Shown here in pieces: positions 24,955 to 33,534 of a stretch of 36,614 nt of DNA. The notes below the pieces were generated by a model. It had not been told where the DNA came from and did not search any database. It saw only the letters and a list, made by a program, of their open reading frames with translations. This DNA comes from JAJDIA01 sp031555145 (GTDB lineage: Bacteria > Bacteroidota > Bacteroidia > Bacteroidales > Tannerellaceae), in assembly GCA_031555145.1 (NCBI GenBank), contig JAVBUR010000062.1, forward strand, positions 1 through 36,614. Reading direction: 5' to 3'. Position 1 is the stretch's first letter; the number at the start of each line of letters is the position of its first letter. The position numbers were made by a program, and so were the translations under genes.

Positions 24955-25485
24955 ATGTACTGGACCCTGTTCCTGACATTCCTCAAGATCGGTATGTTCA
25001 CCATCGGAGGCGGCTACGCTATGCTACCCTTGATTGAACGGGATGTGGTGAACAAAGGTTGGATGACGAAAGAAGAGTTTATCGACATCTTCGCTGTCGC
25101 CCAATCCCTGCCGGGTATTTTCGCGATGAACATATCGGTCTTTGTCGGCTACCGGCTCAAAAAGATACCGGGAAGCTTGGTATGTGCGCTCGGAACCATC
25201 CTGCCTTCTTTCTGCATTATCCTGGCGATCGCCCTCTTCTTCACGCATGCGAAAGACAATGTATGGGTGGAAAAGATGTTCAAGGGACTGCGGCCTGCTG
25301 TAGTTGCCCTCATTGCCGTGCCGTGTATTACGACGGCGCGTACGCTGAAACTGCCGTGGAAGGTGTTGATCATTCCCGTTGTGGTGGCGTTACTGATCTG
25401 GCAGTTGGGTGTCTCGCCGGTATGGATCATTGTAGTAGCGGCTTTGGGTGGATTGCTGTGGAGTTGGATCAAGGTTGTCAAATAA
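24955..25485 (+). CDS. Chromate transporter family (CHR) protein, first of a pair
   Basis: A 176-residue membrane protein of the short-chain CHR family (single Chromate_transp domain). It has the family N-terminal signature FTIGGGYAMLPLIERDVV and VAQSLPGIFAMNISVFVGY, where the usual PGP is PGI. Five to six helices are predicted. It starts 4 bp after the ctpA-like gene and is followed 25 bp later by a second CHR gene. Short-chain CHR proteins work as pairs; characterised pairs transport chromate, but the physiological anion in gut anaerobes is uncertain. Confidence 0.88.
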   Translation: MYWTLFLTFLKIGMFTIGGGYAMLPLIERDVVNKGWMTKEEFIDIFAVAQSLPGIFAMNISVFVGYRLKKIPGSLVCALGTILPSFCIILAIALFFTHAKDNVWVEKMFKGLRPAVVALIAVPCITTARTLKLPWKVLIIPVVVALLIWQLGVSPVWIIVVAALGGLLWSWIKVVK

Positions 25486-25510
25486 ATAGTTATCAAATAA
25501 CAAGCAGGCT

Positions 25511-26062
25511 ATGATCTGGTGGCAGTTAGTATATGTATATCTTAAGATCGGGATCTTCGGTTTCGGTGGAGGATATGCTATGCTGTCGCTGATCCAGGCT
25601 GAGGTGGTCGATACCTACAAGTGGATCAGCTTGCAGGATTTCACCGATATTGTTGCCATCTCGCAAATGACGCCCGGACCGATTGGGATCAACAGTGCTA
25701 CCTATATAGGCTATACGGCTATCCATAACGCCGGTTATTCGATGGAGGTCAGCGTCCTGGGATCGGTACTGGCTACGGTAGCCGTCTGCCTCCCCTCGTT
25801 TATCCTGGTGCTGTTGGTGTCCTATTCCTTTGCCCGCTTCAAAAACAACCGATATGTCGAAGCTGCTTTTATGGGGCTTCGTCCCGCCACCGTTGGTCTT
25901 ATTGCTGCGGCTGCTCTGATGCTGATGAACACCGAAAATTTCATCGACTACAAAAGCTACCTCATCTTCGGCGGCGCCTTCCTGCTTACCTGGAAGCTGA
26001 AGTTCCACCCCATCCTCACCATTTTTCTTGCCGGTGTGGCCGGCGTGGCGCTGTATTGGTAA
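25511..26062 (+). CDS. Chromate transporter family (CHR) protein, second of a pair
   Basis: A 183-residue CHR-family membrane protein with FGFGGGYAMLSLIQAEVV and the canonical MTPGPIGINSATYIGY. It carries its own complete N-terminal signature, so the two genes are a genuine pair and not one gene broken by a frameshift. The canonical PGP motif here and the altered one in the partner suggest the two subunits have specialised. It closes the lipoprotein-coaD-ctpA-CHR run. Confidence 0.88.
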   Translation: MIWWQLVYVYLKIGIFGFGGGYAMLSLIQAEVVDTYKWISLQDFTDIVAISQMTPGPIGINSATYIGYTAIHNAGYSMEVSVLGSVLATVAVCLPSFILVLLVSYSFARFKNNRYVEAAFMGLRPATVGLIAAAALMLMNTENFIDYKSYLIFGGAFLLTWKLKFHPILTIFLAGVAGVALYW

Positions 26063-26150
26063 TATCGTAAGATAATCCATGTAGATCGGCGTAAATGCAA
26101 ATACAATATCCGATCGTATATTTTTACTTTGTATACCTAAATCAAATCAC

Positions 26151-28157
26151 ATGAAGATACACTTTGTCAACATTCTTTTCGTCCAGTTCTGTTGCCTTTG
26201 GGCAACAATGGGATATGCCCAGGATAATTCCGGGGTGAATCCGGAGGTATCTAAAGTCTATGTTGTATTTAAAACCCATTTGGACGTCGGTTTTACCGAT
26301 TTAAGTTCGGTGGTAACCGAACGCTATATCTCTGAGTTTATCCCTAAAGCCCTGGATCTTTCGGAAAGGTTATCTGCCGAAAATGCCAGCGAGAAATATG
26401 TATGGACGACAGGCGCCTGGCTGATCTGGAAATACCTGCATACCGCATCGCCGGAAGAAGTCAAACGATTGGAAGCAGCTATCAGACGGGGCGATATTGT
26501 ATGGAATGCCGTTCCTTATACCGTCGAGTCAGAGTCGATGAATCTGGATTTGTTTGAAACCTGCCTACTCTTATCGCAGAAGCTGGACCAAAAATATGGC
26601 AAGAAAACGATTGCCGCTAAGATGACGGATGTACCGGGGCATACCCGTAGTATAGTAGGCCCGATGAACCGTGCAGGCATTCGCTTTTTACATATCGGGG
26701 TTAATCCGGCATGTCCCGTTCCGGATGTACCCGCGTTCTGTCGTTGGAGGGATACAGATGGTAGTGAATTGGTCCTTGTGTATCAGCAGAATTACGGAAC
26801 GGAGGATTTGCTTCCTGGTGGTAAAATTGCCATTTCCGTTAATTTTACCGGCGATAACCATGGTCCGCATCCTTACGAGACGGTGAAAGCTATTTACGCC
26901 GATTTGCATAAGCGGTATCCCAATGCGCAATTGATTGCTGCATCCTTTAACGAAATGGCGGAAGAATTGCTGGCTATAAAAGATAAATTGCCGGTCGTTA
27001 CTTCTGAAATAGGTGATACCTGGATCTATGGCTATGGCAGTGCTCCGGCACGTATCGCAAAGTTCAGAGCCTTATCTGACCTATACTCCGGATGGTTACG
27101 TGAAAAGAAGATCGACAAGCATAGCGATGAAGCGATGAATTTTGCGTTGGAACTTGGTTTGATAGCCGAACATACTCAGGGATTCGATGTGAAGACACAT
27201 TTGAGAAATTGGGACAAATATGATATGGACGTCTTTTTGCCGGCTCGGTCGACCGAGCCTTTCCGCAAGATAGAACAATCCTGGAAGGAGCTGGATCAAT
27301 ACATTAATACGGCGATCGACTATCTGCCTGAACCGTTACAACAGGAAGCGCTGGCAAAGATGAAGGAAATTGAGAATCCGGTCGTACCGTCATTTACGGA
27401 AAAAGCCCGTACGGTATCTGCTACTCCCTGGCATTCTGCTTTATTGAAGGATGGCCTATTTAAAATAGAAGGACTGTTATATCAGCTATTCGACCATACG
27501 GATTATAACCGGTATCTGGATAACTATTTGCGAGCCAGATACGGCTGGGCATTGGACGATATAGGGAAACCGGGACTGGATAAATCCAACGCAGTGAGCG
27601 TAACCCTGCTCGCACAAATAGTCAGACAGGAAGAGCGGAAAGATAAAAAAGGAATCCGCACGATCACTGAACTTGCGTTCCCGCAACAGGCAGGGGTCGA
27701 TCCGCGTGTATATCCCGAGAAAATGTATGTGGATATATTGGCATATAAGCAGGGAAAGCAAGCGGAAATATCTTTGACACTGCTGCAAAAACCGGCTGTC
27801 CGCCTGCCCGAAGCTTATTGGCTGTCGTTCAATACGGATCAGATTGTCTCAATCGTGGCAGAGAAGGTCGGCGAAAGAGTAGACTTACTGGATGTCGTGG
27901 AAAAAGGGAACCGGCAGATGCATGGTATCGACCATTATGTAGATCTGATCACCTCTTCCGGAATCATCCGTATCTGGAGTGAAGCTGCTTTTCTTGTGAA
28001 TGTGGGAGAGGCCCAAGGGATCAATTATTCATTGGAATATCCGGATAAACAGGGTGGTATCCATTTCAATTTGAGCAACAATCTTTGGAATACGAACTTC
28101 AGCATGTGGAATGAAGGTTCCCTGACCTATCGCTTTATGATAGAAAAGCTTGATTAG
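26151..28157 (+). CDS. DUF5054 protein, GH38-like secreted glycosidase candidate
   Basis: A 668-residue protein with a signal peptide (about 1-23, ending GYAQ). The N-terminal domain has YVVFKTHLDVGFTDLS, where His43 and Asp45 match the HxDxG(W/F) metal-binding start of GH38 alpha-mannosidases, and DVPGHTRSIVGPMNRAGIRF around residues 164-183. This arrangement fits the DUF5054 family, which is related to the GH38/GH57 fold. The remaining C-terminal beta domains are typical of that group. Substrate and activity are unproven; a Zn-dependent alpha-glycosidase is a reasonable inference. The gene is convergent with susD/susC and separated from it by a bidirectional terminator, so it is not in their transcript, but it may belong to the same locus. 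Codon use looks more A/T-rich than in the parE block. Confidence 0.8.
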   Translation: MKIHFVNILFVQFCCLWATMGYAQDNSGVNPEVSKVYVVFKTHLDVGFTDLSSVVTERYISEFIPKALDLSERLSAENASEKYVWTTGAWLIWKYLHTASPEEVKRLEAAIRRGDIVWNAVPYTVESESMNLDLFETCLLLSQKLDQKYGKKTIAAKMTDVPGHTRSIVGPMNRAGIRFLHIGVNPACPVPDVPAFCRWRDTDGSELVLVYQQNYGTEDLLPGGKIAISVNFTGDNHGPHPYETVKAIYADLHKRYPNAQLIAASFNEMAEELLAIKDKLPVVTSEIGDTWIYGYGSAPARIAKFRALSDLYSGWLREKKIDKHSDEAMNFALELGLIAEHTQGFDVKTHLRNWDKYDMDVFLPARSTEPFRKIEQSWKELDQYINTAIDYLPEPLQQEALAKMKEIENPVVPSFTEKARTVSATPWHSALLKDGLFKIEGLLYQLFDHTDYNRYLDNYLRARYGWALDDIGKPGLDKSNAVSVTLLAQIVRQEERKDKKGIRTITELAFPQQAGVDPRVYPEKMYVDILAYKQGKQAEISLTLLQKPAVRLPEAYWLSFNTDQIVSIVAEKVGERVDLLDVVEKGNRQMHGIDHYVDLITSSGIIRIWSEAAFLVNVGEAQGINYSLEYPDKQGGIHFNLSNNLWNTNFSMWNEGSLTYRFMIEKLD

Positions 28158-28228
28158 ACCTAGGTCCTCATGAAATTTGTCCGAATCTGATATCAAGGTG
28201 TTTTTAAGGTAATTATAGTATGCATGAA

Positions 28229-28261
28229 AAGGAGCTGTCTCAATAGTAGAGGCAGCTCCTT
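28229..28261. terminator. Bidirectional terminator between DUF5054 and susD genes
   Basis: The arms AAGGAGCTGTCT (28229-28240) and AGGCAGCTCCTT (28250-28261) pair with one G-U and a 9-nt loop. A-rich sequence lies on the left and T-rich sequence on the right, so it can work for both convergent genes. Confidence 0.8.
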
Positions 28262-28316
28262 CTTCTTTACTTTACTCAAACGGTTGTGTGAGATTTTGTT
28301 CTATCCCGTGGGCTGA

Positions 28317-29903
28317 TTATTGGCCGCTGAAGGGGTTCTGATCTGAAGTGGTCAATGCTTCGTTGTAAGCAAATTCCATTTGCGGGATCTGGCAGAAGAA
28401 ACGGTAGTCGTTGGATGGGTAGGTGCCATAAGGCTTCGCCATCTTGGGATCGTACTCGTTGAGGTTCAGCAAGCCCCATGAATAGTGGCCACCTTCGTGT
28501 CCGGCCCATTCACCGTAGCGGATCAACGGGCGTTGCAGACGGGTGAGGTCGTATTGTCCTGTGATACCTTCGCCCAACAGTTCTTTCCGTCTTTCGACGT
28601 AGATGGCTTCGAACAGGTCATTGCCGGAGGAAGCGGTGGTCTTCTTCTGTACGTTACGGGCTGTTTGCAGACGGTTGAGATATTCAAGCGCCTTGCCGTT
28701 GTTCAGCTGTGCCGATGCTTCGGCCATGATCAACAGCATTTCCGAACCGCGCATCAATGCAACTTCCGGACGGGTGTTACCTTGCTTTGCTCCATTGGCG
28801 TCGCCGTAGTGTTTCCACTTGTTGTAAGCCCATTTGGTGTTAATCTGGATAGTGGGGTTTTCCACACGTTTCCAGAACATGTAACGGTCGTCTGTTTCTT
28901 CAAACAGATCCACAAATTCAGGAGCAGCGAAGAGGGAGAGAAACGAGTAGATCGGACCGTCGGTCATGCCTTCACCGTAAATAGGATCTTGGTTGTACCA
29001 GAAGTTGAACTGGGTAGCGCCCCCTGCATTGTCGGTATCCGTGAACTTAACAGCCCATACTACTTCTTTGTAGCCACCGCTGATCATATCGTCGAAACCG
29101 CTGCGATATTGTTCGCGGGTCATCAACTGGTTGTACTTGTTGTATACTGTTTCGGCTTCGCTCAGCGCGCCGCTCCAGTTTCCCATTACCTGGTATACAC
29201 GTGCCAGCATACCGGAAGCGACAGAAGCATCGATCTGCCACATTTCTTCACGCTGGAAGCCGGCCAATTGGCTCTTGGCTTCGGTCAGGTCTTTCACCAC
29301 TTGGGCGTAGCATTCTTCTACAGTAGAACGCGGCAGGCTGATATCCTGTTCGGTGGATGTGCGCAGGATCACGCCCGGTTTGCTCTTTGCAATGGCGTAA
29401 GTCTGCTGGTAGTTAAGCAGGAGATGGAAATAGCAAATACCGCGAACGGCCAACGCCTGCCCTCTCACCTGTTTCTTGAATGCTTCTTCACCGGTAGCAT
29501 TATCAATATTGTCAAGGATGGTATTTGTATGGTTAATGATATTATACATCATTGTCCATATCTTGCTAGCGAGGTCGGTATAACGGGTTTTTGCCGTTTC
29601 GAACTCATAACATTGTACTTGAGTGGAACCATAGTTATCGTGGCAAACGATATCGGCACCACCGAGGTCGGTATAGAGTTGCAACCCGGGCAGACCGGCA
29701 TATACGCGGTCACCGTCGTTGAAATACAATTTTTTGTAGGCCGAAGTAAGCACCATGTTCAGGTTACCGGTGCTGGCAAGCGCCGTGCCATCTGATATAT
29801 CTGTGGCCGAGTCTGTCGTTAACAGATCCGAGCATCCCCAGTTGGAAAATACCAAAGCAATTCCCAATAGATAGTGACTGATTGTTTTTATTTTTGTTTT
29901 CAT
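28317..29903 (-). CDS. SusD/RagB family outer-membrane glycan-binding lipoprotein
   Basis: A 528-residue lipoprotein with Cys24 in SNWGC, followed by SD, the type of sequence linked to surface exposure. It has the SusD fold pattern: helical TPR-like N-terminal half with AVRGICYFHLLLNYQQTYA (about 152-170), RSTVEECYAQVVKDLTEAK (about 205-223), and a C-terminal part with RPEVALMRGSEMLLIMAEA and YVERRKELLGEGITGQYDL. It pairs with the SusC-like channel encoded 19 bp upstream to capture and import oligosaccharides; in known pairs SusD acts as a lid on the SusC barrel. The glycan is unknown. The gene ends near a shared terminator. Confidence 0.95.
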   Translation of the reverse strand: MKTKIKTISHYLLGIALVFSNWGCSDLLTTDSATDISDGTALASTGNLNMVLTSAYKKLYFNDGDRVYAGLPGLQLYTDLGGADIVCHDNYGSTQVQCYEFETAKTRYTDLASKIWTMMYNIINHTNTILDNIDNATGEEAFKKQVRGQALAVRGICYFHLLLNYQQTYAIAKSKPGVILRTSTEQDISLPRSTVEECYAQVVKDLTEAKSQLAGFQREEMWQIDASVASGMLARVYQVMGNWSGALSEAETVYNKYNQLMTREQYRSGFDDMISGGYKEVVWAVKFTDTDNAGGATQFNFWYNQDPIYGEGMTDGPIYSFLSLFAAPEFVDLFEETDDRYMFWKRVENPTIQINTKWAYNKWKHYGDANGAKQGNTRPEVALMRGSEMLLIMAEASAQLNNGKALEYLNRLQTARNVQKKTTASSGNDLFEAIYVERRKELLGEGITGQYDLTRLQRPLIRYGEWAGHEGGHYSWGLLNLNEYDPKMAKPYGTYPSNDYRFFCQIPQMEFAYNEALTTSDQNPFSGQ

Positions 29904-29922
29904 ATTAACGCTGTTTTAATTG

Positions 29923-32900
29923 TTAAAAAGAAATCTGGATACCTCCCATGTATACTCTTCTGGCACCCTGAACACCATTATCGCTCAGTTCACTACCATT
30001 GTAGTTGTTACCGGTGATTTCGGTTTCAGCTTCTGTGTGCCGTCTGGCGGCGGGGCCAAAGGTTGCCAGGTTGTCTCCTGTCAGGTACACACGTACGTTG
30101 GAGATACCGGCTTTACGCAGCAACGATTTCGGCAGGTTGTACCCGATCGTCACGTTACGCAGACGGATAAAGTCATTGTCAAAGATGGCAAAACTTGAAG
30201 GCTGACGAGTGCTAGCGTAGTTGTCGTACGACCAACGTGGCAGGTAAGCATTGTCGCCCGGCTGTTGCCAGCGGTCTTTTATCAGGTCCTGGATGACACT
30301 CACACCGTTACGCAGCGTAACGCGTTCGAGCCAGATGTAGTCGTACATTTTTGATCCGTAGGAGTAGTAGAACATGAATGACAGGTCGAAGTCTTTATAA
30401 CGGAAGTTGTTGGTGACAGAGCCGAATCCTTTCGGTATGGCTGATCCTTGCCATTCGTAATCGTCAAGAGACACTTTGCTGTAATTGTCGGTGGTTGTCC
30501 GATTGCCGTTGGCATCTTTGATATAATACAGTGCATTACCTGTTTGTGCATCTACACCGGCATAAGACGGCATATAGAATTCCCAACGTGAATGTCCTTC
30601 GGCGATTCTCCAGGTGGAGGTACGGCTGGTGAGGTTGTACTCACCACCGGGCAGATAGGTGATTTTATTCTTTTGTGACGTCCAGTTGGCATCGATATTC
30701 CAGTTGAAGTTATCAGTGGTGATCACCTGGGCATTCAGTGAAATTTCGAGACCGTTATTGCGGATATCACCGAGGTTGGTGTTGATACCCTGGGCCGAAC
30801 CAGCCTGGGCTGACAAGGGGAAGTCCTTGTAATACAACAGGTCTTTCGACTCACGGTTGTAGTATTCGATCGTACCACTCAGGCGGTTGAAGAGTGCGAA
30901 GTCAACAGCCACGTTATATTGGGCATTTTTTTCCCACTTTAGGTTGGGGGTGGCAAAGGTGGCCGGTTGCAAACCGGGATTGTTATACATATCGTTGGCT
31001 GAATAGGTAGCCTGATAACCGTAGTATACGGTATTACCCGCACTGTCTACCAGCTTGTCGTTACCGGAGGTACCATAGCTTGCACGGAGTGCCAGGTTGT
31101 CGAGCCAGTTCTCGGTCGGCTTCATGAAGGCTTCTTTGGATACTCTCCAAGATCCTCCCACGGAGAAGAAGCTACCCCAGCGTTCGTCTTCCGAGAAGCG
31201 TGACGAGCCGTCGTTACGGAAGCTGGCCGAGAGGTAGTATCTGTCTTTGAAACCATAATCTATTTTACCCAGGAAGCTGAGCAGGGCATACTTGTAACGG
31301 CTGGAGTCTATTTCCCAGTTGGTCGTGGTAGATGCCAGTTCATACTGTCCGAGCTGCATGATACCTTCACCATAGCCATAATCCCAGCCATAGCGGTAGG
31401 TATACAACTCGTGTCCGAGCATGGCATTGATGGAATGGTCGCCAAACTTCTTTTCGTAAGTAAGCAGGTTGTTCCAAGTCATCGAATTCGTACGTGAGTT
31501 GGTGCGGCTGGCCGATCCTCCACTGGTTTTTACTGTTACTCCATAAGGCTCCATTTGTCCTTGTCCATGTACGGCGGAGTCGTATGTGTAATTCGTTTTT
31601 GTATTCTCATCCAGGCTGAGAGCTGTTTTGAACTTGATGTCAAACGGTAGCTTCAATTGGGCATAGAAACGGGAAGAAATCATGCTGCCGGCATTATTGT
31701 TGAAGTTGTAATCGTTCGGATTGTCCCAATAGTCACCACTGGCAGCCATCGGGTGTGCGCCGAAGAAGTTCTTCGAATAATCACCGAAAGCGAACATACG
31801 GTCACCGGTTTTTTCTGAATAGATCCAGTCTGTGTTGTCGATATTACGCAAATAGGGAGATGCCAATGAGGAAGTGAAGACGAGTGAGCGTACAAAGCCC
31901 GATGTGTTCTGCTTCGAATTACTGTAAGCAATATTGGCACCCATTTCGAGCCAATTGGTCACCTCGGTGGTGATATTGGTACGGAATGAGTAGCGTTTGT
32001 AGTATTGCTGAAGTGCATACCCCTTGTCGTCCAGGTAAGAGGCCGAGAAGAAGTAGTTGGTTTTTCCGTCGTTGGTCGTACCGCTTACATCGAAGCTGTA
32101 GTCTTGGCGCAGTTTCTGGGTAAATACAGAGCCGTACCAGTCATAGTCACTCTCATCCCATACCATCTGCAGGTTTGGGTTGACTTGTCCGTTTTCCAGT
32201 ACATAGTATTCATTGATATGCTTGAATGGAGATACGTATGTCTTTTGTCCTTGTGAGTTTACTTTAGCATATAGTAAAGCGTCCAGCAGGTTGTCTGATG
32301 CATACTTGCGGGCGACAGCATCGCTTTGTCCGTATTTGTAGAACTGGTCGTTATACATCCCTTCCCAGGTATTGGTCAACTGTTGGTAGGGGTTGGCTTT
32401 CACCGGGTTCTTGACAGCCAGGTCGGAGGTACCCCAGGCGCCTTTGAAGTTGATTGACGGTTTGCCACTCTTTCCTTTTTTGGTAGTGATCACCACAACC
32501 CCGTTGGCTGCACGTGAACCATACAGTGAAGAGGCGGCAGCATCTTTCAGTACCGTCATCGACTCGATGTCTGATGTGGCGATCGAAGTCAGCGAACCGT
32601 CGAACGGCATACCGTCTACAACGTACAATGGTTTGGAAGGGTCGGTCGATGAACTACGTCCCATCGTTCCGATCCCGCGGATCTGTATGCGTGACTCACC
32701 ACCGGGGTTCCCCTGGTTGTTGACAACGCTTACACCGGCGCTCATCCCTTGCAAGGCTTCGGCAAAACCGGTACCGGATATTTTTTCCAGTTTGTCAGCT
32801 TTTACTACCGAAGAAGAACCAGTGAACGTTGATTTACGAGCCGTGCCATAAGCAACTACGACCACTTCATCCAAGTCCAGGGAAGATGCTGATAACTTAA

Positions 32901-33216
32901 CATTCAGGATCCCTTGTCCGTTCCAGGTAATTTCTTGTGTCTTCAATCCCACGAAGGAGAATACGATCACGGCGCCTCGTTCAACGCCTTCCAGTGTGTA
33001 GCGGCCGTTTACATCGGTCGTTGTTCCGCGTATGGTACCTTTGATACTAATGGAGGCACCAGGTATGGGGCCTTCTTCATCTTCAACGGTCCCCGTCACT
33101 TTGTTGGTTTGCTGCGTTACCGAAACACTCGGTACATCGCTCGATGCTTTTATGCCAAGCGGGCACAAAATAGCAGCACAGAGAGCAATACATACAGATC
33201 TTAACAGTTTGTGCAT
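29923..33216 (-). CDS. SusC/RagA family TonB-dependent outer-membrane transporter
   Basis: A 1097-residue transporter. A signal peptide (about 1-24) is followed by a carboxypeptidase-regulatory-like domain (about 42-115) with VTGTVEDEEGPIPGASISIK, then a TonB-box/plug region with LDEVVVVAYGTARKS and the SusC-type motif TVLKDAAASSLYGSRAANGV (about 226-245). The remaining 850 residues form the 22-strand barrel, ending GGIQISF with a terminal Phe. It imports oligosaccharides with the SusD protein, powered by TonB-ExbBD. No FecR/anti-sigma or hybrid two-component regulator lies next to it, and there is no N-terminal signalling (STN) domain. The gene has a 318-bp upstream gap containing a possible promoter and a terminator. 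Confidence 0.96.
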   Translation of the reverse strand: MHKLLRSVCIALCAAILCPLGIKASSDVPSVSVTQQTNKVTGTVEDEEGPIPGASISIKGTIRGTTTDVNGRYTLEGVERGAVIVFSFVGLKTQEITWNGQGILNVKLSASSLDLDEVVVVAYGTARKSTFTGSSSVVKADKLEKISGTGFAEALQGMSAGVSVVNNQGNPGGESRIQIRGIGTMGRSSSTDPSKPLYVVDGMPFDGSLTSIATSDIESMTVLKDAAASSLYGSRAANGVVVITTKKGKSGKPSINFKGAWGTSDLAVKNPVKANPYQQLTNTWEGMYNDQFYKYGQSDAVARKYASDNLLDALLYAKVNSQGQKTYVSPFKHINEYYVLENGQVNPNLQMVWDESDYDWYGSVFTQKLRQDYSFDVSGTTNDGKTNYFFSASYLDDKGYALQQYYKRYSFRTNITTEVTNWLEMGANIAYSNSKQNTSGFVRSLVFTSSLASPYLRNIDNTDWIYSEKTGDRMFAFGDYSKNFFGAHPMAASGDYWDNPNDYNFNNNAGSMISSRFYAQLKLPFDIKFKTALSLDENTKTNYTYDSAVHGQGQMEPYGVTVKTSGGSASRTNSRTNSMTWNNLLTYEKKFGDHSINAMLGHELYTYRYGWDYGYGEGIMQLGQYELASTTTNWEIDSSRYKYALLSFLGKIDYGFKDRYYLSASFRNDGSSRFSEDERWGSFFSVGGSWRVSKEAFMKPTENWLDNLALRASYGTSGNDKLVDSAGNTVYYGYQATYSANDMYNNPGLQPATFATPNLKWEKNAQYNVAVDFALFNRLSGTIEYYNRESKDLLYYKDFPLSAQAGSAQGINTNLGDIRNNGLEISLNAQVITTDNFNWNIDANWTSQKNKITYLPGGEYNLTSRTSTWRIAEGHSRWEFYMPSYAGVDAQTGNALYYIKDANGNRTTTDNYSKVSLDDYEWQGSAIPKGFGSVTNNFRYKDFDLSFMFYYSYGSKMYDYIWLERVTLRNGVSVIQDLIKDRWQQPGDNAYLPRWSYDNYASTRQPSSFAIFDNDFIRLRNVTIGYNLPKSLLRKAGISNVRVYLTGDNLATFGPAARRHTEAETEITGNNYNGSELSDNGVQGARRVYMGGIQISF

Positions 33217-33476
33217 GGTGTAAAGAAATTAGAGAAAATTAATTAATATTATATTAACAAAAATACATACAAATAAGGCTGACTCCCTCTGAAATCAGCT
33301 ATGGATGGCTTGTCTTTATATTGTTTTTACTCATAAATAGTGTTTAACTAGGCTATATATCAACAGTCGTATTCCTTTTCACTACGGCGAATGCGGCAAA
33401 AATAGCTAATGTGTTTGGATAATAACACTGAAATTAGTATTTTTTTTATAACAAACTCCAAAAAAAGTATACAAAT
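33217..33476. promoter_or_regulatory. Upstream region of susC, with candidate -7 elements
   Basis: This A/T-rich stretch holds no gene. The minus strand has two TATTTTTG matches to TAnnTTTG: one at 33397-33404, which would give a leader of about 180 nt, and one near 33260, which would give about 40 nt. Neither has a convincing -33 element. A weak hairpin (GGCTGA/TCAGCT) lies near 33276-33300. A long leader would be unusual but is common for PULs regulated by leader structure or extracytoplasmic factors. Confidence 0.4.
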
Positions 33477-33510
33477 AGAAAGAGGCTGTCCGTACGGGCA
33501 GCCTCTTTCT
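33477..33510 (-). terminator. Terminator for the isomerase/epimerase-like gene
   Basis: A 15-bp stem (AGAAAGAGGCTGTCC at 33477-33491 and GGGCAGCCTCTTTCT at 33496-33510, one G-U pair, loop GTAC) lies 24 bp past the stop of the minus-strand gene. T-rich sequence follows on the minus strand. It separates this gene from the susC promoter region. Confidence 0.85.
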
Positions 33511-33534
33511 TTCTATATTTACTTGCTTTGCTTC

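Noticed and set aside
24955..26062. One chromate transporter gene split by a frameshift
   Set aside because: Each half has its own start, its own GGGYAML signature and a 25-bp gap, which fits a natural short-chain pair.
28485..29795. A 436-residue plus-strand frame opposite susD
   Set aside because: It mirrors the codon structure of the well-supported SusD gene and shows no family motif.
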